64,000 nucleotides of DNA, taken from the NCBI RefSeq assembly GCF_002797895.1, contig NZ_PGES01000001.1, positions 2,542,001-2,606,000 on the forward strand, in the 5' to 3' direction. This document shows, one piece after another, positions 52,467 through 61,355 of the stretch. Both the position numbers and the translations under genes were made by a program. The notes under the pieces were generated by a model. That model was given only the letters and a program-made list of their open reading frames with translations, searched no databases and was not told the origin of the DNA. The number at the start of each line of letters is the position of its first letter. The first letter of the stretch is position 1. Origin of the DNA: Janthinobacterium sp. 67 (GTDB taxonomy: Bacteria; Pseudomonadota; Gammaproteobacteria; Burkholderiales; Burkholderiaceae_D).

Positions 52467-54644
52467 ATGATCAAGAAGAAGAACATCGAATTCGTCCGCG
52501 TCACCCACTTGCGCGGCCCCAACATCTGGACTTACCGCCCGGTGATTGAAGCCTGGGTCGACATCGGCGAACTGGAAGACTATCCATCCAATACCCTGCC
52601 CGGCCTGTACGAGCGCCTGGTGGCGTGGCTGCCCGGCATGATCGAGCACCGCTGCGGCGTGGGCGAACGGGGCGGCTTTTTCGAGCGCCTGCGCGAAGGC
52701 ACGTGGTCGGCCCACATCCTCGAGCACGTGGTGCTGGAGCTGCAAAACCTGGCAGGCATGCGCACGGGCTTCGGCCAGACGCGTTCGACCAGCCAGCGCG
52801 GCGTCTACAAGATGGCCTTCCGCACGCGCGAAGAGCACGTGGGCCGCGCCGCCCTGGCCGCCGCGCGCACACTGCTGATGGCCGCCATCAACGATGAAGC
52901 CTACGACCTGGAAGCGGCCCTGGCGCCGCTGCGCGACATGGTCGATTCGCGCTGCCTGGGCCCGAGCACGGCCAGCATCGTCGATGCGGCCACCGAGCGC
53001 CGCATTCCTTCCCTGCGCCTGAACGACGGCAACCTGGTGCAACTGGGCCACGGCGCCGCGCAGCGCCGCATCTGGACGGCCGAAACGGACCGCACCAGCG
53101 CGATTGCCGAAGGCATCGCCAGCGACAAGGATCTCACCAAATTCCTGCTCAAATCGTGCGGCGTGCGCGTCCCTGAAGGCAGCCTGGTGCGCAGCGCCGA
53201 AGCGGCCTGGGAAGAAGCGCAGGACATCGGCGTGCCCGTCGTCGTCAAGCCCTATGACGGCAACCATGGCCGCGGCGTCTCGCTGAACCTGATGACGGAA
53301 GCGGACGTGAAGGCCGCCTACGCGCTGGCCGCGCGCAAGGGCGACAGCTCGGCCGTGCTGGTGGAAAGCTTCATCACGGGCGACGAACACCGTCTGCTCG
53401 TCGTCGGCAACAAGCTGATCGCGGCCGCCAAGGGCGAGTCGCTGTGGGTCGATGGCGACGGCACCTCCAGCGTGCTGGAACTGGTGAACGCGCAGATCAA
53501 TATCGACCCGCGCCGCGGCGAAGGCGAAGACTTCCCATTGGGTACCGTCAAGCCGCACGAATCGGGTGAAATCGTGCTGGAACTGCAGCGCCAGGGCATG
53601 ACCGCCCTGTCCGTGCCGCAGGCGGGCCAGAAAGTGCTGATCCAGCCGAACGGCAACGTGGCCATCGACGTCACGGACGACGTGCATCCGTCCGTCGTGC
53701 ATGCGGCCCTGCTGGCCGCGCGCGTGGTCGGCCTGGACATCGCCGGCATCGACCTGGTCACCACCGACATCACGCGTCCGCTGGAAGAGCAGCGCGGCGC
53801 CATCATCGAAGTCAATGCCAGCCCTGGCCTGCTGGCGCACATCAAGCCGGGCGTGGGCCAGCCCCGCCCTGTCGGCGCGGCCATCGTCGACCACCTGTTC
53901 GCGCCCGAGGAAACGGGCCGCATTCCGCTGATCGGCGTGACGGGCACGCGCGGCGCCAGCCTGATCGTGCGCATGCTGTGCAAGCTGCTCAACCTGTCGG
54001 GCCTGCACACGGGCGCCGTCTGCAGCGAAGGCATGTATCTGGACCAGCGCAGAGTCGTCAGCAGCGATTGCGTGAACTGGGACGCGGGCCAGCGTTTGCT
54101 GCTCAACCGCACCGTGCAGACGGCCCTGTTCGAGAGCAATCCGCGCATGATCCTGGCCGAAGGCCTGGCCTACGACAAATGCCAGGTCGGCATCGTCACG
54201 GACATGGGCAGCCTCGATAGCGTCAAGGATTTCGACGTGCTGGATGAAGCGGGCCTGTACAAGGCCGTGCGCAGCCAGGTCGACGTGGTGGTGCTGACGG
54301 GCGTGGCCGTGCTCAACGCCGCCAACGCGCACGTGCTGGAACTGGCCGAACTGTGCGACGGCACCGTGACCCTGTATGCGCAGGATGGCGGCTTGCCAGC
54401 CATCGCGGCGCAACTGGCCGCCGGCCAGCGCGCCGTCTTCGTGCGCGGCAACCACATCGTGCTGGCCGAAGGCGGCATCGAAACGGTGTTGCTGTGCCTG
54501 GACCTGCTGAAACCGGCCACGGCCGGCAATGTCGACAGCGTGCTGGCCGTCGCGGCCGCCGCCTGGGCCATGAATCTGCCCGTCGATCTGATCTGCGCCG
54601 GTTTACGTACCTTCGACGCGGCTCCCGGCTGCATCGGCAACTGA
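52467..54644 (+). CDS. Shortened cyanophycin synthetase paralogue (CphA2/CphA' type)
   Basis: 725 residues against 856 for its neighbour. The N-terminal domain and the ATP-grasp domain are intact (DKDLTKFLLKSCGVRVPEG; PVVVKPYDGNHGRGVSLN; IIEVNASPGLLAHIKPG). In the Mur-ligase-like half the P-loop is GTRGASL (residues 493-499) in place of GTNGKTT, and the C-terminal ligase domain is missing. It cannot perform the second, Mur-ligase-dependent step alone. CphA2-type enzymes of this shape polymerise beta-Asp-Arg dipeptides; that activity or a helper role for CphA is inferred. 70 bases precede the full cphA. Confidence 0.88.
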   Translation: MIKKKNIEFVRVTHLRGPNIWTYRPVIEAWVDIGELEDYPSNTLPGLYERLVAWLPGMIEHRCGVGERGGFFERLREGTWSAHILEHVVLELQNLAGMRTGFGQTRSTSQRGVYKMAFRTREEHVGRAALAAARTLLMAAINDEAYDLEAALAPLRDMVDSRCLGPSTASIVDAATERRIPSLRLNDGNLVQLGHGAAQRRIWTAETDRTSAIAEGIASDKDLTKFLLKSCGVRVPEGSLVRSAEAAWEEAQDIGVPVVVKPYDGNHGRGVSLNLMTEADVKAAYALAARKGDSSAVLVESFITGDEHRLLVVGNKLIAAAKGESLWVDGDGTSSVLELVNAQINIDPRRGEGEDFPLGTVKPHESGEIVLELQRQGMTALSVPQAGQKVLIQPNGNVAIDVTDDVHPSVVHAALLAARVVGLDIAGIDLVTTDITRPLEEQRGAIIEVNASPGLLAHIKPGVGQPRPVGAAIVDHLFAPEETGRIPLIGVTGTRGASLIVRMLCKLLNLSGLHTGAVCSEGMYLDQRRVVSSDCVNWDAGQRLLLNRTVQTALFESNPRMILAEGLAYDKCQVGIVTDMGSLDSVKDFDVLDEAGLYKAVRSQVDVVVLTGVAVLNAANAHVLELAELCDGTVTLYAQDGGLPAIAAQLAAGQRAVFVRGNHIVLAEGGIETVLLCLDLLKPATAGNVDSVLAVAAAAWAMNLPVDLICAGLRTFDAAPGCIGN

Positions 54645-54714
54645 GGCAAAGCAGCACTCAAGCCCGGCCAGGACGGCCGGGCCCACAAGAACACAACAGG
54701 ATTACGGTTTAATT

Positions 54715-57285
54715 ATGGAAGTATCTCGCGTACGGGCCTTGCGTGGCCCTAACCTCTGGAGCCACGACACCGCCGTGGAAGCCATTGTTTCCTGCACCAC
54801 GCAGGAACTCGACATCGCCCAGCTGCCCGGCTTCGAAGCCCGCCTGCGCGCACTCTTTCCGCAACTGAGCCCGCTGCAACCGCTGGGCAACTACAACGCC
54901 GCGCCGATGGCGCAGGTGCTGGAACTGGCGGCGCTGGGCCTGCAGGCGCAAGCCGGCTGCCCCGTCACCTTCAGCCGCACCACGCCGACCCTGGAAACGG
55001 GCATCTTCCAGGTCGTCGTCGAATACTCGGAAGAAGCCGTCGGCCGCCTGGCTTTGGCCCTGGCGCAGCAGCTGTGCCGCGCCGCGCTCGACGATGCGCC
55101 GTTCGACCTGGCCGGCGCCCTGCAGCAGTTGCAGGAACTCGATGAAGACGTGCGCCTCGGTCCATCGACGGGCGCCATCGTCAACGCCGCCGTGGCGCGC
55201 AACATCCCGTTCCGCCGCCTGACCGAAGGCAGCCTGGTGACGTTCGGCTGGGGCAGCAAGCAGCGCAAGATCCAGGCCGCCGAAATGGACGGCACCAGCG
55301 CGATCGCCGAAGCCATCGCGCAAGACAAGGAACTGACCAAGAAGCTGCTGGACTCGGCCGGCGTGCCCGTACCGCAAGGCCGCGTCGCCATCGATGCGGA
55401 CGATGCCTGGGCCGCCGCCTGCGAGATCGGCCTGCCCGTCGTCGTGAAGCCAAAAGATGGCAACCAGGGCAAGGGCGTCACCGTCAACGTCACCACGCGC
55501 GAACAGCTGACGGCCGGCTTTCTCGCGGCGCAGGAATTCCGCGACGATATCCTCGTCGAACGCTATCTGCCGGGCCACGATTTCCGCTTGCTCGTCATCG
55601 GCAACAAGATGGTGGCGGCGGCTCGCCGCGACCCGCCGCAAGTGGTGGGCGACGGCCAGCATACGGTGCGCGAACTGGTCGACCAGGTCAACCTGGATCC
55701 GCGCCGCGGCAGCGGCCACGCCACATCGCTGACGAAAATCCGCTTCGACGACATCGCCCTGGCCAGCCTGGCCAAGCAGGGCTACGTGGCCGACTCCGTG
55801 CCGCCGGTCGGCCAGCGCGTCATCCTGCGCAATAACGCCAACCTGTCGACGGGCGGCTCGGCCACCGACGTCACCGTCGACGTGCACCCGGAAGTGGCGG
55901 CGCGCGCCGTCGCGGCCGCACACATGGTGGGCCTGGACATCTGCGGCGTGGACGTGGTCTCCGACAGCATCCTGAAACCGCTGGAAGAGCAGAACGCCGG
56001 CATCGTGGAAGTGAACGCCGCACCGGGCCTGCGCATGCACCTGGCGCCGTCGTTCGGCAAGCCGCGCCCTGTGGGCGAAGCCATCATCGCCGCCATGTTC
56101 GCCGAAGGCGACGATGGCCGCATTCCCGTCGTTGCCGTCACCGGCACCAACGGCAAGACCACCACCGTGCGCCTGATCGCCCACCTGCTCACCACGTCGG
56201 GCCTGCGCACGGGCATGACCAACACGGATGGCGTGTACATCGAAGGACGCCAGATCGACAGCGGCGACTGCAGCGGCCCGCGCAGCGCGCGCAACGTGCT
56301 GCTGCACCCGGACGTGGACGCGGCCGTGTTCGAGACGGCACGTGGCGGCATGCTGCGCGAAGGCCTGGCTTTCGACCGCTGCCAGGTCGCCGTGGTGACG
56401 AACATCGGCGCGGGCGACCACCTGGGCCTGAACTACATCACTACCGTGGAAGACCTCGCGGTCCTGAAGCGCGTGATCGTGCAGAACGTGGCTGACAGCG
56501 GCGTGGCCGTGTTGAACGCCACCGACCCGGCCGTGGCCCGCATGGCCAAGAATTGCAGCGGCACGGTGACCTTCTTCGCCGCCGACAAGACGCATCCCGT
56601 AATGGCCACGCATCGCGCGCAAGGCAACCGCGTCGTGTACGTGGAAGACGGCAAGCTGGTCGCGGCGCAAGGCAAGGAACGCCACGAAATCGCCCTGTCG
56701 CAGGTGCCGATCACGCGCAACGGCGCCATCGGCTTCCAGGTCGACAACGTCATGGCCTCCCTGGCCGCCGCCTGGGCCGTGGGCCTGGACTGGAAAACCA
56801 TCGCGCTGGGCTTGAAAACCTTTGCCAATGAAGCCGACAATGCGCCGGGCCGCTTCAACGTGTTCGATTACAAGGGCGCCACCCTGATCGCCGACTACGG
56901 CCACAATCCGGACGCCATCCTGGCACTGGTGCAGGCGGTGGAAAGCATGCCGGCCAAGCGCCGCTCGGTCGTCATCAGCGGCGCCGGCGACCGCCGCGAC
57001 GAAGACATCCGCCAGCAGACGGAAATCCTTGGCGCCGCCTTCGACGACGTGCTCCTGTACCAGGACCAGTGCCAGCGCGGCCGCGCCGACGGCGAAGTCG
57101 TGGCATTGCTGCGCCAGGGTTTGAACGGCGCCAAGCGCACCAGCCATATCGATGAAATCAACGGCGAATTCGTCGCCATCGACAAGGCCCTGGCACGCCT
57201 CGGCGAAGGCGACCTGTGCCTGATCCTGATCGACCAGGTGGAAGAAGCGCTGGCGCACATCGCCAAGCGCGTCGCCGAAGCCTAA
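54715..57285 (+). CDS. cphA: Cyanophycin synthetase
   Basis: 856 residues. Makes the storage polymer cyanophycin (poly-Asp backbone with Arg side chains) from Asp, Arg and ATP. Domains: an N-terminal domain (1-160), an ATP-grasp domain (about 215-470: PVVVKPKDGNQGKGVTVN, IVEVNAAPGLRMHLAP) and a Mur-ligase domain with intact P-loop VTGTNGKTTT at 476-484, FETARGGMLREGL and DYGHNPDAI. The start MEVSRVRALRGPNLW matches the family. It is the second gene of the pair and ends at a strong terminator. No cyanophycinase gene is in the window. Confidence 0.96.
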   Translation: MEVSRVRALRGPNLWSHDTAVEAIVSCTTQELDIAQLPGFEARLRALFPQLSPLQPLGNYNAAPMAQVLELAALGLQAQAGCPVTFSRTTPTLETGIFQVVVEYSEEAVGRLALALAQQLCRAALDDAPFDLAGALQQLQELDEDVRLGPSTGAIVNAAVARNIPFRRLTEGSLVTFGWGSKQRKIQAAEMDGTSAIAEAIAQDKELTKKLLDSAGVPVPQGRVAIDADDAWAAACEIGLPVVVKPKDGNQGKGVTVNVTTREQLTAGFLAAQEFRDDILVERYLPGHDFRLLVIGNKMVAAARRDPPQVVGDGQHTVRELVDQVNLDPRRGSGHATSLTKIRFDDIALASLAKQGYVADSVPPVGQRVILRNNANLSTGGSATDVTVDVHPEVAARAVAAAHMVGLDICGVDVVSDSILKPLEEQNAGIVEVNAAPGLRMHLAPSFGKPRPVGEAIIAAMFAEGDDGRIPVVAVTGTNGKTTTVRLIAHLLTTSGLRTGMTNTDGVYIEGRQIDSGDCSGPRSARNVLLHPDVDAAVFETARGGMLREGLAFDRCQVAVVTNIGAGDHLGLNYITTVEDLAVLKRVIVQNVADSGVAVLNATDPAVARMAKNCSGTVTFFAADKTHPVMATHRAQGNRVVYVEDGKLVAAQGKERHEIALSQVPITRNGAIGFQVDNVMASLAAAWAVGLDWKTIALGLKTFANEADNAPGRFNVFDYKGATLIADYGHNPDAILALVQAVESMPAKRRSVVISGAGDRRDEDIRQQTEILGAAFDDVLLYQDQCQRGRADGEVVALLRQGLNGAKRTSHIDEINGEFVAIDKALARLGEGDLCLILIDQVEEALAHIAKRVAEA

Positions 57286-57306
57286 GCACAGCATCGCTGC
57301 GCACGA

Positions 57307-57331
57307 GGGCGGCCTGCGGGCCGCCCTTTTT
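57307..57331 (+). terminator. Terminator after cphA
   Basis: GGGCGGCC (57307-57314) pairs with GGCCGCCC (57319-57326) around TGCG, followed by five Ts. Confidence 0.9.
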
Positions 57332-57343
57332 CATCCCTGCGCC

Positions 57344-57778
57344 TCAGTCGGCACCGGCTTTCCCGATCGCCTGCGCGGCCAGCGCGCCGGCCCGCATCTC
57401 GCTGGCAAACAGCGTCGCCGCATGCGCGATGGCGCGGGTGGCACGCGCGAGGAAATGCGTCCAGTGCTGCTGCTCGAGCAGCAGCATCTCGATGCAGAAC
57501 CACACCTGGCCGCGCTGCACATGGCCTTTCACCAGCTTGATGCGGCGGTTGACTTCATCGAGCGCGGCATGCACGCGCAGCAGCTCTTCCTGTGTATCGA
57601 TACTCCACACATTCGGCAACAGCAGTTTTCCAAATTGCGCGTCATCGGCGTCAAAGCACAGGACATAGCCCATGCCTTCGAAACGGAAGACGATATCGCC
57701 ATCGCTGTCGATCTGCGCCTGATATCCGTCCGCTTGCAAGTGCCGCAGCAACGGTTCGGTGATAGTGGATGCCAACAT
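57344..57778 (-). CDS. YbjN-like small protein
   Basis: 144 residues, weak resemblance to the YbjN / type III secretion chaperone-like fold: a mixed alpha-beta half (LLRHLQADGYQAQIDSDGD, IVFRFEGMGYVLCFDADD) then a helical C-terminus. No signal or membrane helix. The ATG at 57778 has GAAAGGAAG in front; an upstream ATG at 57793 is part of that ribosome site. Convergent with cphA. Function unknown. Confidence 0.7.
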   Translation of the reverse strand: MLASTITEPLLRHLQADGYQAQIDSDGDIVFRFEGMGYVLCFDADDAQFGKLLLPNVWSIDTQEELLRVHAALDEVNRRIKLVKGHVQRGQVWFCIEMLLLEQQHWTHFLARATRAIAHAATLFASEMRAGALAAQAIGKAGAD

Positions 57779-58070
57779 GGTGCTTCCTTTCATTGAGTGG
57801 GATGGCGACGCCCCGTCTGGTGCCGCTGCATCGCTACCTCAACGCCGCCGCCGGCAAAAAATACAAAACTATTTTCGCCACGTGTGGAGAGCGGGCAAGG
57901 CCGGCAGGCGCATGAATGCGGCAGGGATACCGGAATTGATATGGACATCGCAAAAGAAGTCATTTGTGGCGCAAAGTCATTCCCCCCTACCATGCTTCCT
58001 GAGCCAGTTCCTGCTCTGGCGGCGACTGCCGCAGCGTTCTCAACATAACTAAAATACAGGTGGAGACAAG

Positions 58071-60728
58071 ATGATGCAATTGATGGCACCGGGCACCCGC
58101 ACGTCCCGACAAAACACACGCTTGACCTTGAAGGCGACGGTGGCCGCCTTGGCCGGCGCCGGCCTGCTGAGCAGCGCTTCCGTACGGGCGCAACAGGCGC
58201 CCGCAGTGGAAACACCGGTGGAAGAAACGGCGGCGCCGGCGCCGGCCGACAATGCCGGCATGGCCGTCGTCGCCGTCACGGGCGTGCGCAGGGCGGCGCA
58301 AAGCGCGCAGACGATCAAGAAAAACAACGACCAGGTGGTCGACTCCATCGTCGCCGATGAAATCGGCAAATTCCCCGACAAGAACGTGGCCGAAATCCTC
58401 GGCCGCGTGACGGGCGTGCAGATCCGCCGCGAAGGCGGTGAAGCGGGCACCGTCATCATCCGCGGCTTGCCTGGCGTGGTGACCCTGCTCAACGGCCGCG
58501 AAATGTTCACGTCCGTGGGCCGCAGCCTGTACCTGGCCGACATCCCGACGGCCATGCTGCAGCGCGTGGACGTGTACAAATCGCAGGGCGCCGACATGGT
58601 CGAAGGCGGCACGGCCGGCGTGGTCGACGTGCGCACCAACCGCCCGTTCGATTTCAAGGGTTTTACGGCATCGGGCAACGTGCGCGCCGAACACCGCGAC
58701 AAGTCCGGCTCGACGGACCCGAACGTCGGCGGCATGGTCTCGAACCGCTGGAAGACCCAATACGGGGAATTCGGTGCCCTGCTTGGCCTGTCCTACCAGC
58801 GCGGCAGGTACTATGACGAGACGATCTGGAACGCCGAACCCGTCAAGCGCCCCGACGCGGGCAACATCACGGGTCCCGATTCCGTCGGCATGATCCCTAC
58901 CGTGGGCGACCGCAAGCGCTACGCGGCCAACGCCGCCTTCCAGTGGCGCCCGAACTCGCAGGTGGAAGTGTATGCGGAAGGCATGTCGACCCTGATCAAG
59001 CACGCCTTCGACAGCCAGTTCTTCGTCGGTTCGCTGCCCTGGGGCCAGACCCCGGACATCACCCTGATCCCCGGCACCAATCAGGCGGCCACGGTGGGCA
59101 AGATCGACGGCCCATGGTCGCCGTTCACGCTGGGCTCGACCCAGGCGCGGCGCGACCGCTCGATCGGTTCGCAAGGCGCCATCGGCGCGCGCTGGGACAT
59201 CACGCCGCAGCTGCGCGCCACGACGGAGCTGGCGCGCACGGTGAGCAACTTCGAGCGCGAATTTCCCATCCTCGACTTCCTCGCCCATCCGACCAGCATC
59301 ATCGGCAGCACGAACGTGAACGGCGGTGCGCAGATCAGCTACCCCGGCTACAACATGACGGATCCGAAGAACTACACCCTGCTCGGCTTCTACGACAATC
59401 ACAGTCACGACGAAGGCAGCTCGACCGACTGGCGCGGCGACGTCAGCTACGACATGGACAGCACGGGCTTCTTCCGCGAATTCTCGGGCGGCGTGCGCCT
59501 GGCCAAGCGCAAGGCCGAATCGGTCCGCGAAAAAAATGGCCAGGGCGGGCTGACGTCGACGATCTATGCGGATGCGATTCCCGGCCTGGCGTGCACCTCG
59601 CACGAGAACACGGGCAACTTCGGCCTGCAAAGCTGGCTGACGCCATGCCGCGACTTCATGCTCAACAACACGGCCGCGCTGCGCCAGCTGTTTACGGGCA
59701 GCAGCGAACGCAGCCCAGACGATCCGATGACCCATTACAAGGATGTGGAAAAAACCAATGCCGTCTACGGCAAGGCGCGCATCGGCTTTGACCTGGCGCA
59801 AGTACCGGTCGACGGCACCCTGGGCGTGCGCGTGGTGCAGACCAAGCAGGACTTGCAAGGCAATTCCTCGCAAAACGGCACCATCACGCCCGTGCGCGTA
59901 AAAACCTCGGACACGGACGTGTTGCCCAGCATGACCTTGAAAGCCATGCTGCGCCAGGACCTGATCGCCCGCATGACGGCCGGCAAAGCCGTGCAGCGCC
60001 CGAACTTCGCCGACTTCAACCCCGGCGTGAGCCTGGGCCAGAGCCTGGAAATGGTGCGCCCGACGGGTAGCGGCGGCAATCCCGACCTCAAACCCGTGGA
60101 AGGCAGGAACCTCGACGTGGCGCTGGAATGGTATTTCGCCCAGACGGGTTCCGTCACGGCCACCGTGTTCCGCCACAACTTCAAGAATTACATCCTGTCC
60201 GGCTCGGCCAAGGAAACGTATGGCGGCATCGAGTACGACATCACGCGTCCGCGCAACACCTCGAAAGGCCATCTGCAAGGCCTGGAAATGGCGTACCAGC
60301 AGTTCTATGACAAGCTGCCCGGCTGGATGAGCGGCCTGGGCCTGCAGGCGAACGCCACCTACATGACGGGCGAACTGGAAGAATTGAACGGCAGCGTGCA
60401 CCCGTTCACCGGCATGTCGAAGTGGTCGGCCAATATCGTCGGCCTGTACGAACAGGGACCGTGGTCGGCGCGCCTGGCCTACAGCTGGCGCGACAAATAC
60501 GTCGACGACTACAACTACCGCGGCAAGGGCATCCACCTGACAGTGGCGCCAACCAAGACCCTGGACGCGTCGGTCTCGTACAAGCTCAACCCGAACACCA
60601 CGGTGACCCTGGACGCGAACAACCTGCTCGATTCGACCTACCGCGACTACCACGACACGCCGGACTATGTGCGCGACGTGCGGCGCTATGACAAGGTCGT
60701 AGGTTTATCCGTCCGCTGGAGCTACTAG
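58071..60728 (+). CDS. TonB-dependent outer-membrane receptor
   Basis: 885 residues with a signal peptide ending VRAQ. A TonB-box-like stretch (MAVVAVTGVR) is followed by the plug domain (DEIGKFPDKNVAEILGRVTGVQIRR, GTVIIRGLPGVVTLLNGREMF, VEGGTAGVVDVRTNRPF) and a 22-strand barrel ending in aromatic Tyr (RWSY). It belongs to the Caulobacter/Xanthomonas-type TonB receptor class, often for carbohydrates or oligomers. AGGTGGAG precedes the ATG. No Fur box was seen upstream, arguing against siderophore uptake. It lies beside the cyanophycin genes and an RpiR regulator; ligand not deducible. Confidence 0.92.
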   Translation: MMQLMAPGTRTSRQNTRLTLKATVAALAGAGLLSSASVRAQQAPAVETPVEETAAPAPADNAGMAVVAVTGVRRAAQSAQTIKKNNDQVVDSIVADEIGKFPDKNVAEILGRVTGVQIRREGGEAGTVIIRGLPGVVTLLNGREMFTSVGRSLYLADIPTAMLQRVDVYKSQGADMVEGGTAGVVDVRTNRPFDFKGFTASGNVRAEHRDKSGSTDPNVGGMVSNRWKTQYGEFGALLGLSYQRGRYYDETIWNAEPVKRPDAGNITGPDSVGMIPTVGDRKRYAANAAFQWRPNSQVEVYAEGMSTLIKHAFDSQFFVGSLPWGQTPDITLIPGTNQAATVGKIDGPWSPFTLGSTQARRDRSIGSQGAIGARWDITPQLRATTELARTVSNFEREFPILDFLAHPTSIIGSTNVNGGAQISYPGYNMTDPKNYTLLGFYDNHSHDEGSSTDWRGDVSYDMDSTGFFREFSGGVRLAKRKAESVREKNGQGGLTSTIYADAIPGLACTSHENTGNFGLQSWLTPCRDFMLNNTAALRQLFTGSSERSPDDPMTHYKDVEKTNAVYGKARIGFDLAQVPVDGTLGVRVVQTKQDLQGNSSQNGTITPVRVKTSDTDVLPSMTLKAMLRQDLIARMTAGKAVQRPNFADFNPGVSLGQSLEMVRPTGSGGNPDLKPVEGRNLDVALEWYFAQTGSVTATVFRHNFKNYILSGSAKETYGGIEYDITRPRNTSKGHLQGLEMAYQQFYDKLPGWMSGLGLQANATYMTGELEELNGSVHPFTGMSKWSANIVGLYEQGPWSARLAYSWRDKYVDDYNYRGKGIHLTVAPTKTLDASVSYKLNPNTTVTLDANNLLDSTYRDYHDTPDYVRDVRRYDKVVGLSVRWSY

Positions 60729-60786
60729 TGAACACCTGACCAAACCGGCTGCGCGGCGCGCTTTGCGGCCGGCGATGCACACGGCA

Positions 60787-60870
60787 CTACAGTGCCGCTG
60801 CGCTTCTCGGCCACAAATCACTGCCGCTCGCGATGGTTTTGTCAGGCGTCGAAACGTCGTTGAAATACAT
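60787..60870 (-). CDS. Possible 27-residue peptide gene
   Basis: A short frame encoding a peptide that starts MYFNDVSTPDKTI and ends LWPRSAAAL, with AAGGAAGAAGAC before the ATG. It lies between the TonB receptor and a plus-strand terminator, on the opposite strand. No homologue recognised; the only support is the ribosome site. Confidence 0.25.
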   Translation of the reverse strand: MYFNDVSTPDKTIASGSDLWPRSAAAL

Positions 60871-60894
60871 GTCTTCTTCCTTGAGGAGTTTCAG

Positions 60895-60923
60895 CGCCAG
60901 CTGGCAACGGCTGGCGTTTTTTT
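60895..60923 (+). terminator. Terminator downstream of the TonB receptor gene
   Basis: CGCCAGC (60895-60901) pairs with GCTGGCG (60910-60916), followed by seven Ts. It is 166 bases past the receptor stop. Confidence 0.75.
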
Positions 60924-61026
60924 GCCTTGAGGAATCTATCCGACACAGGAATTGATTTAACGCAAAGTGGCGGCGCCGGGGCGCTTTTATGCTGGCAGCT
61001 TGACCATCGAACCCGGCGGGGACAGC

Positions 61027-61311
61027 ATGCGCGATGCACGGCACGTCGATACACAGCTATTTCAACCCGATATCCCCGTGCGGCTCGACATGCGCACGGC
61101 GGCGCTGGTCGAGCATGCGCTGGCCTTGCAGGAAATGGCCGGCACGGGCGCCGCCGCCCTATTTTTGCACTGCCACGACGTGCCGCTGCCCACCGCCTTG
61201 CGCGTGCTGACGACGGGACCGCACCGCAAACCGGCCGCGCCGCACCTGTTTGCCCGCCTGCGTCCGCGCACGGCCGCCCTGGCGCAAGGCGCGCCGCTAC
61301 CGGCGCGCTGA
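61027..61311 (+). CDS. Small hypothetical protein
   Basis: 94 residues, not recognised. Sequence starts MRDARHVDTQLFQPDIP and contains a helical stretch (TAALVEHALALQEMAG) and LFLHCHDVPLPTALRVL with two His and one Cys; the C-terminus is basic. GGGGACAGC precedes the ATG at 61027. It stops 44 bases before the RpiR gene on the same strand and might be co-transcribed with it. Confidence 0.5.
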   Translation: MRDARHVDTQLFQPDIPVRLDMRTAALVEHALALQEMAGTGAAALFLHCHDVPLPTALRVLTTGPHRKPAAPHLFARLRPRTAALAQGAPLPAR

Positions 61312-61355
61312 CGAATCCTGTACCATCGCCGCAACCTATCAAATGAGGCACGGCG

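Noticed and set aside
51996..57294. Long minus-strand open frames (819 and 861 codons) across both cyanophycin synthetases
   Set aside because: Both are antisense shadows of well-conserved synthetase genes with no domain content of their own.
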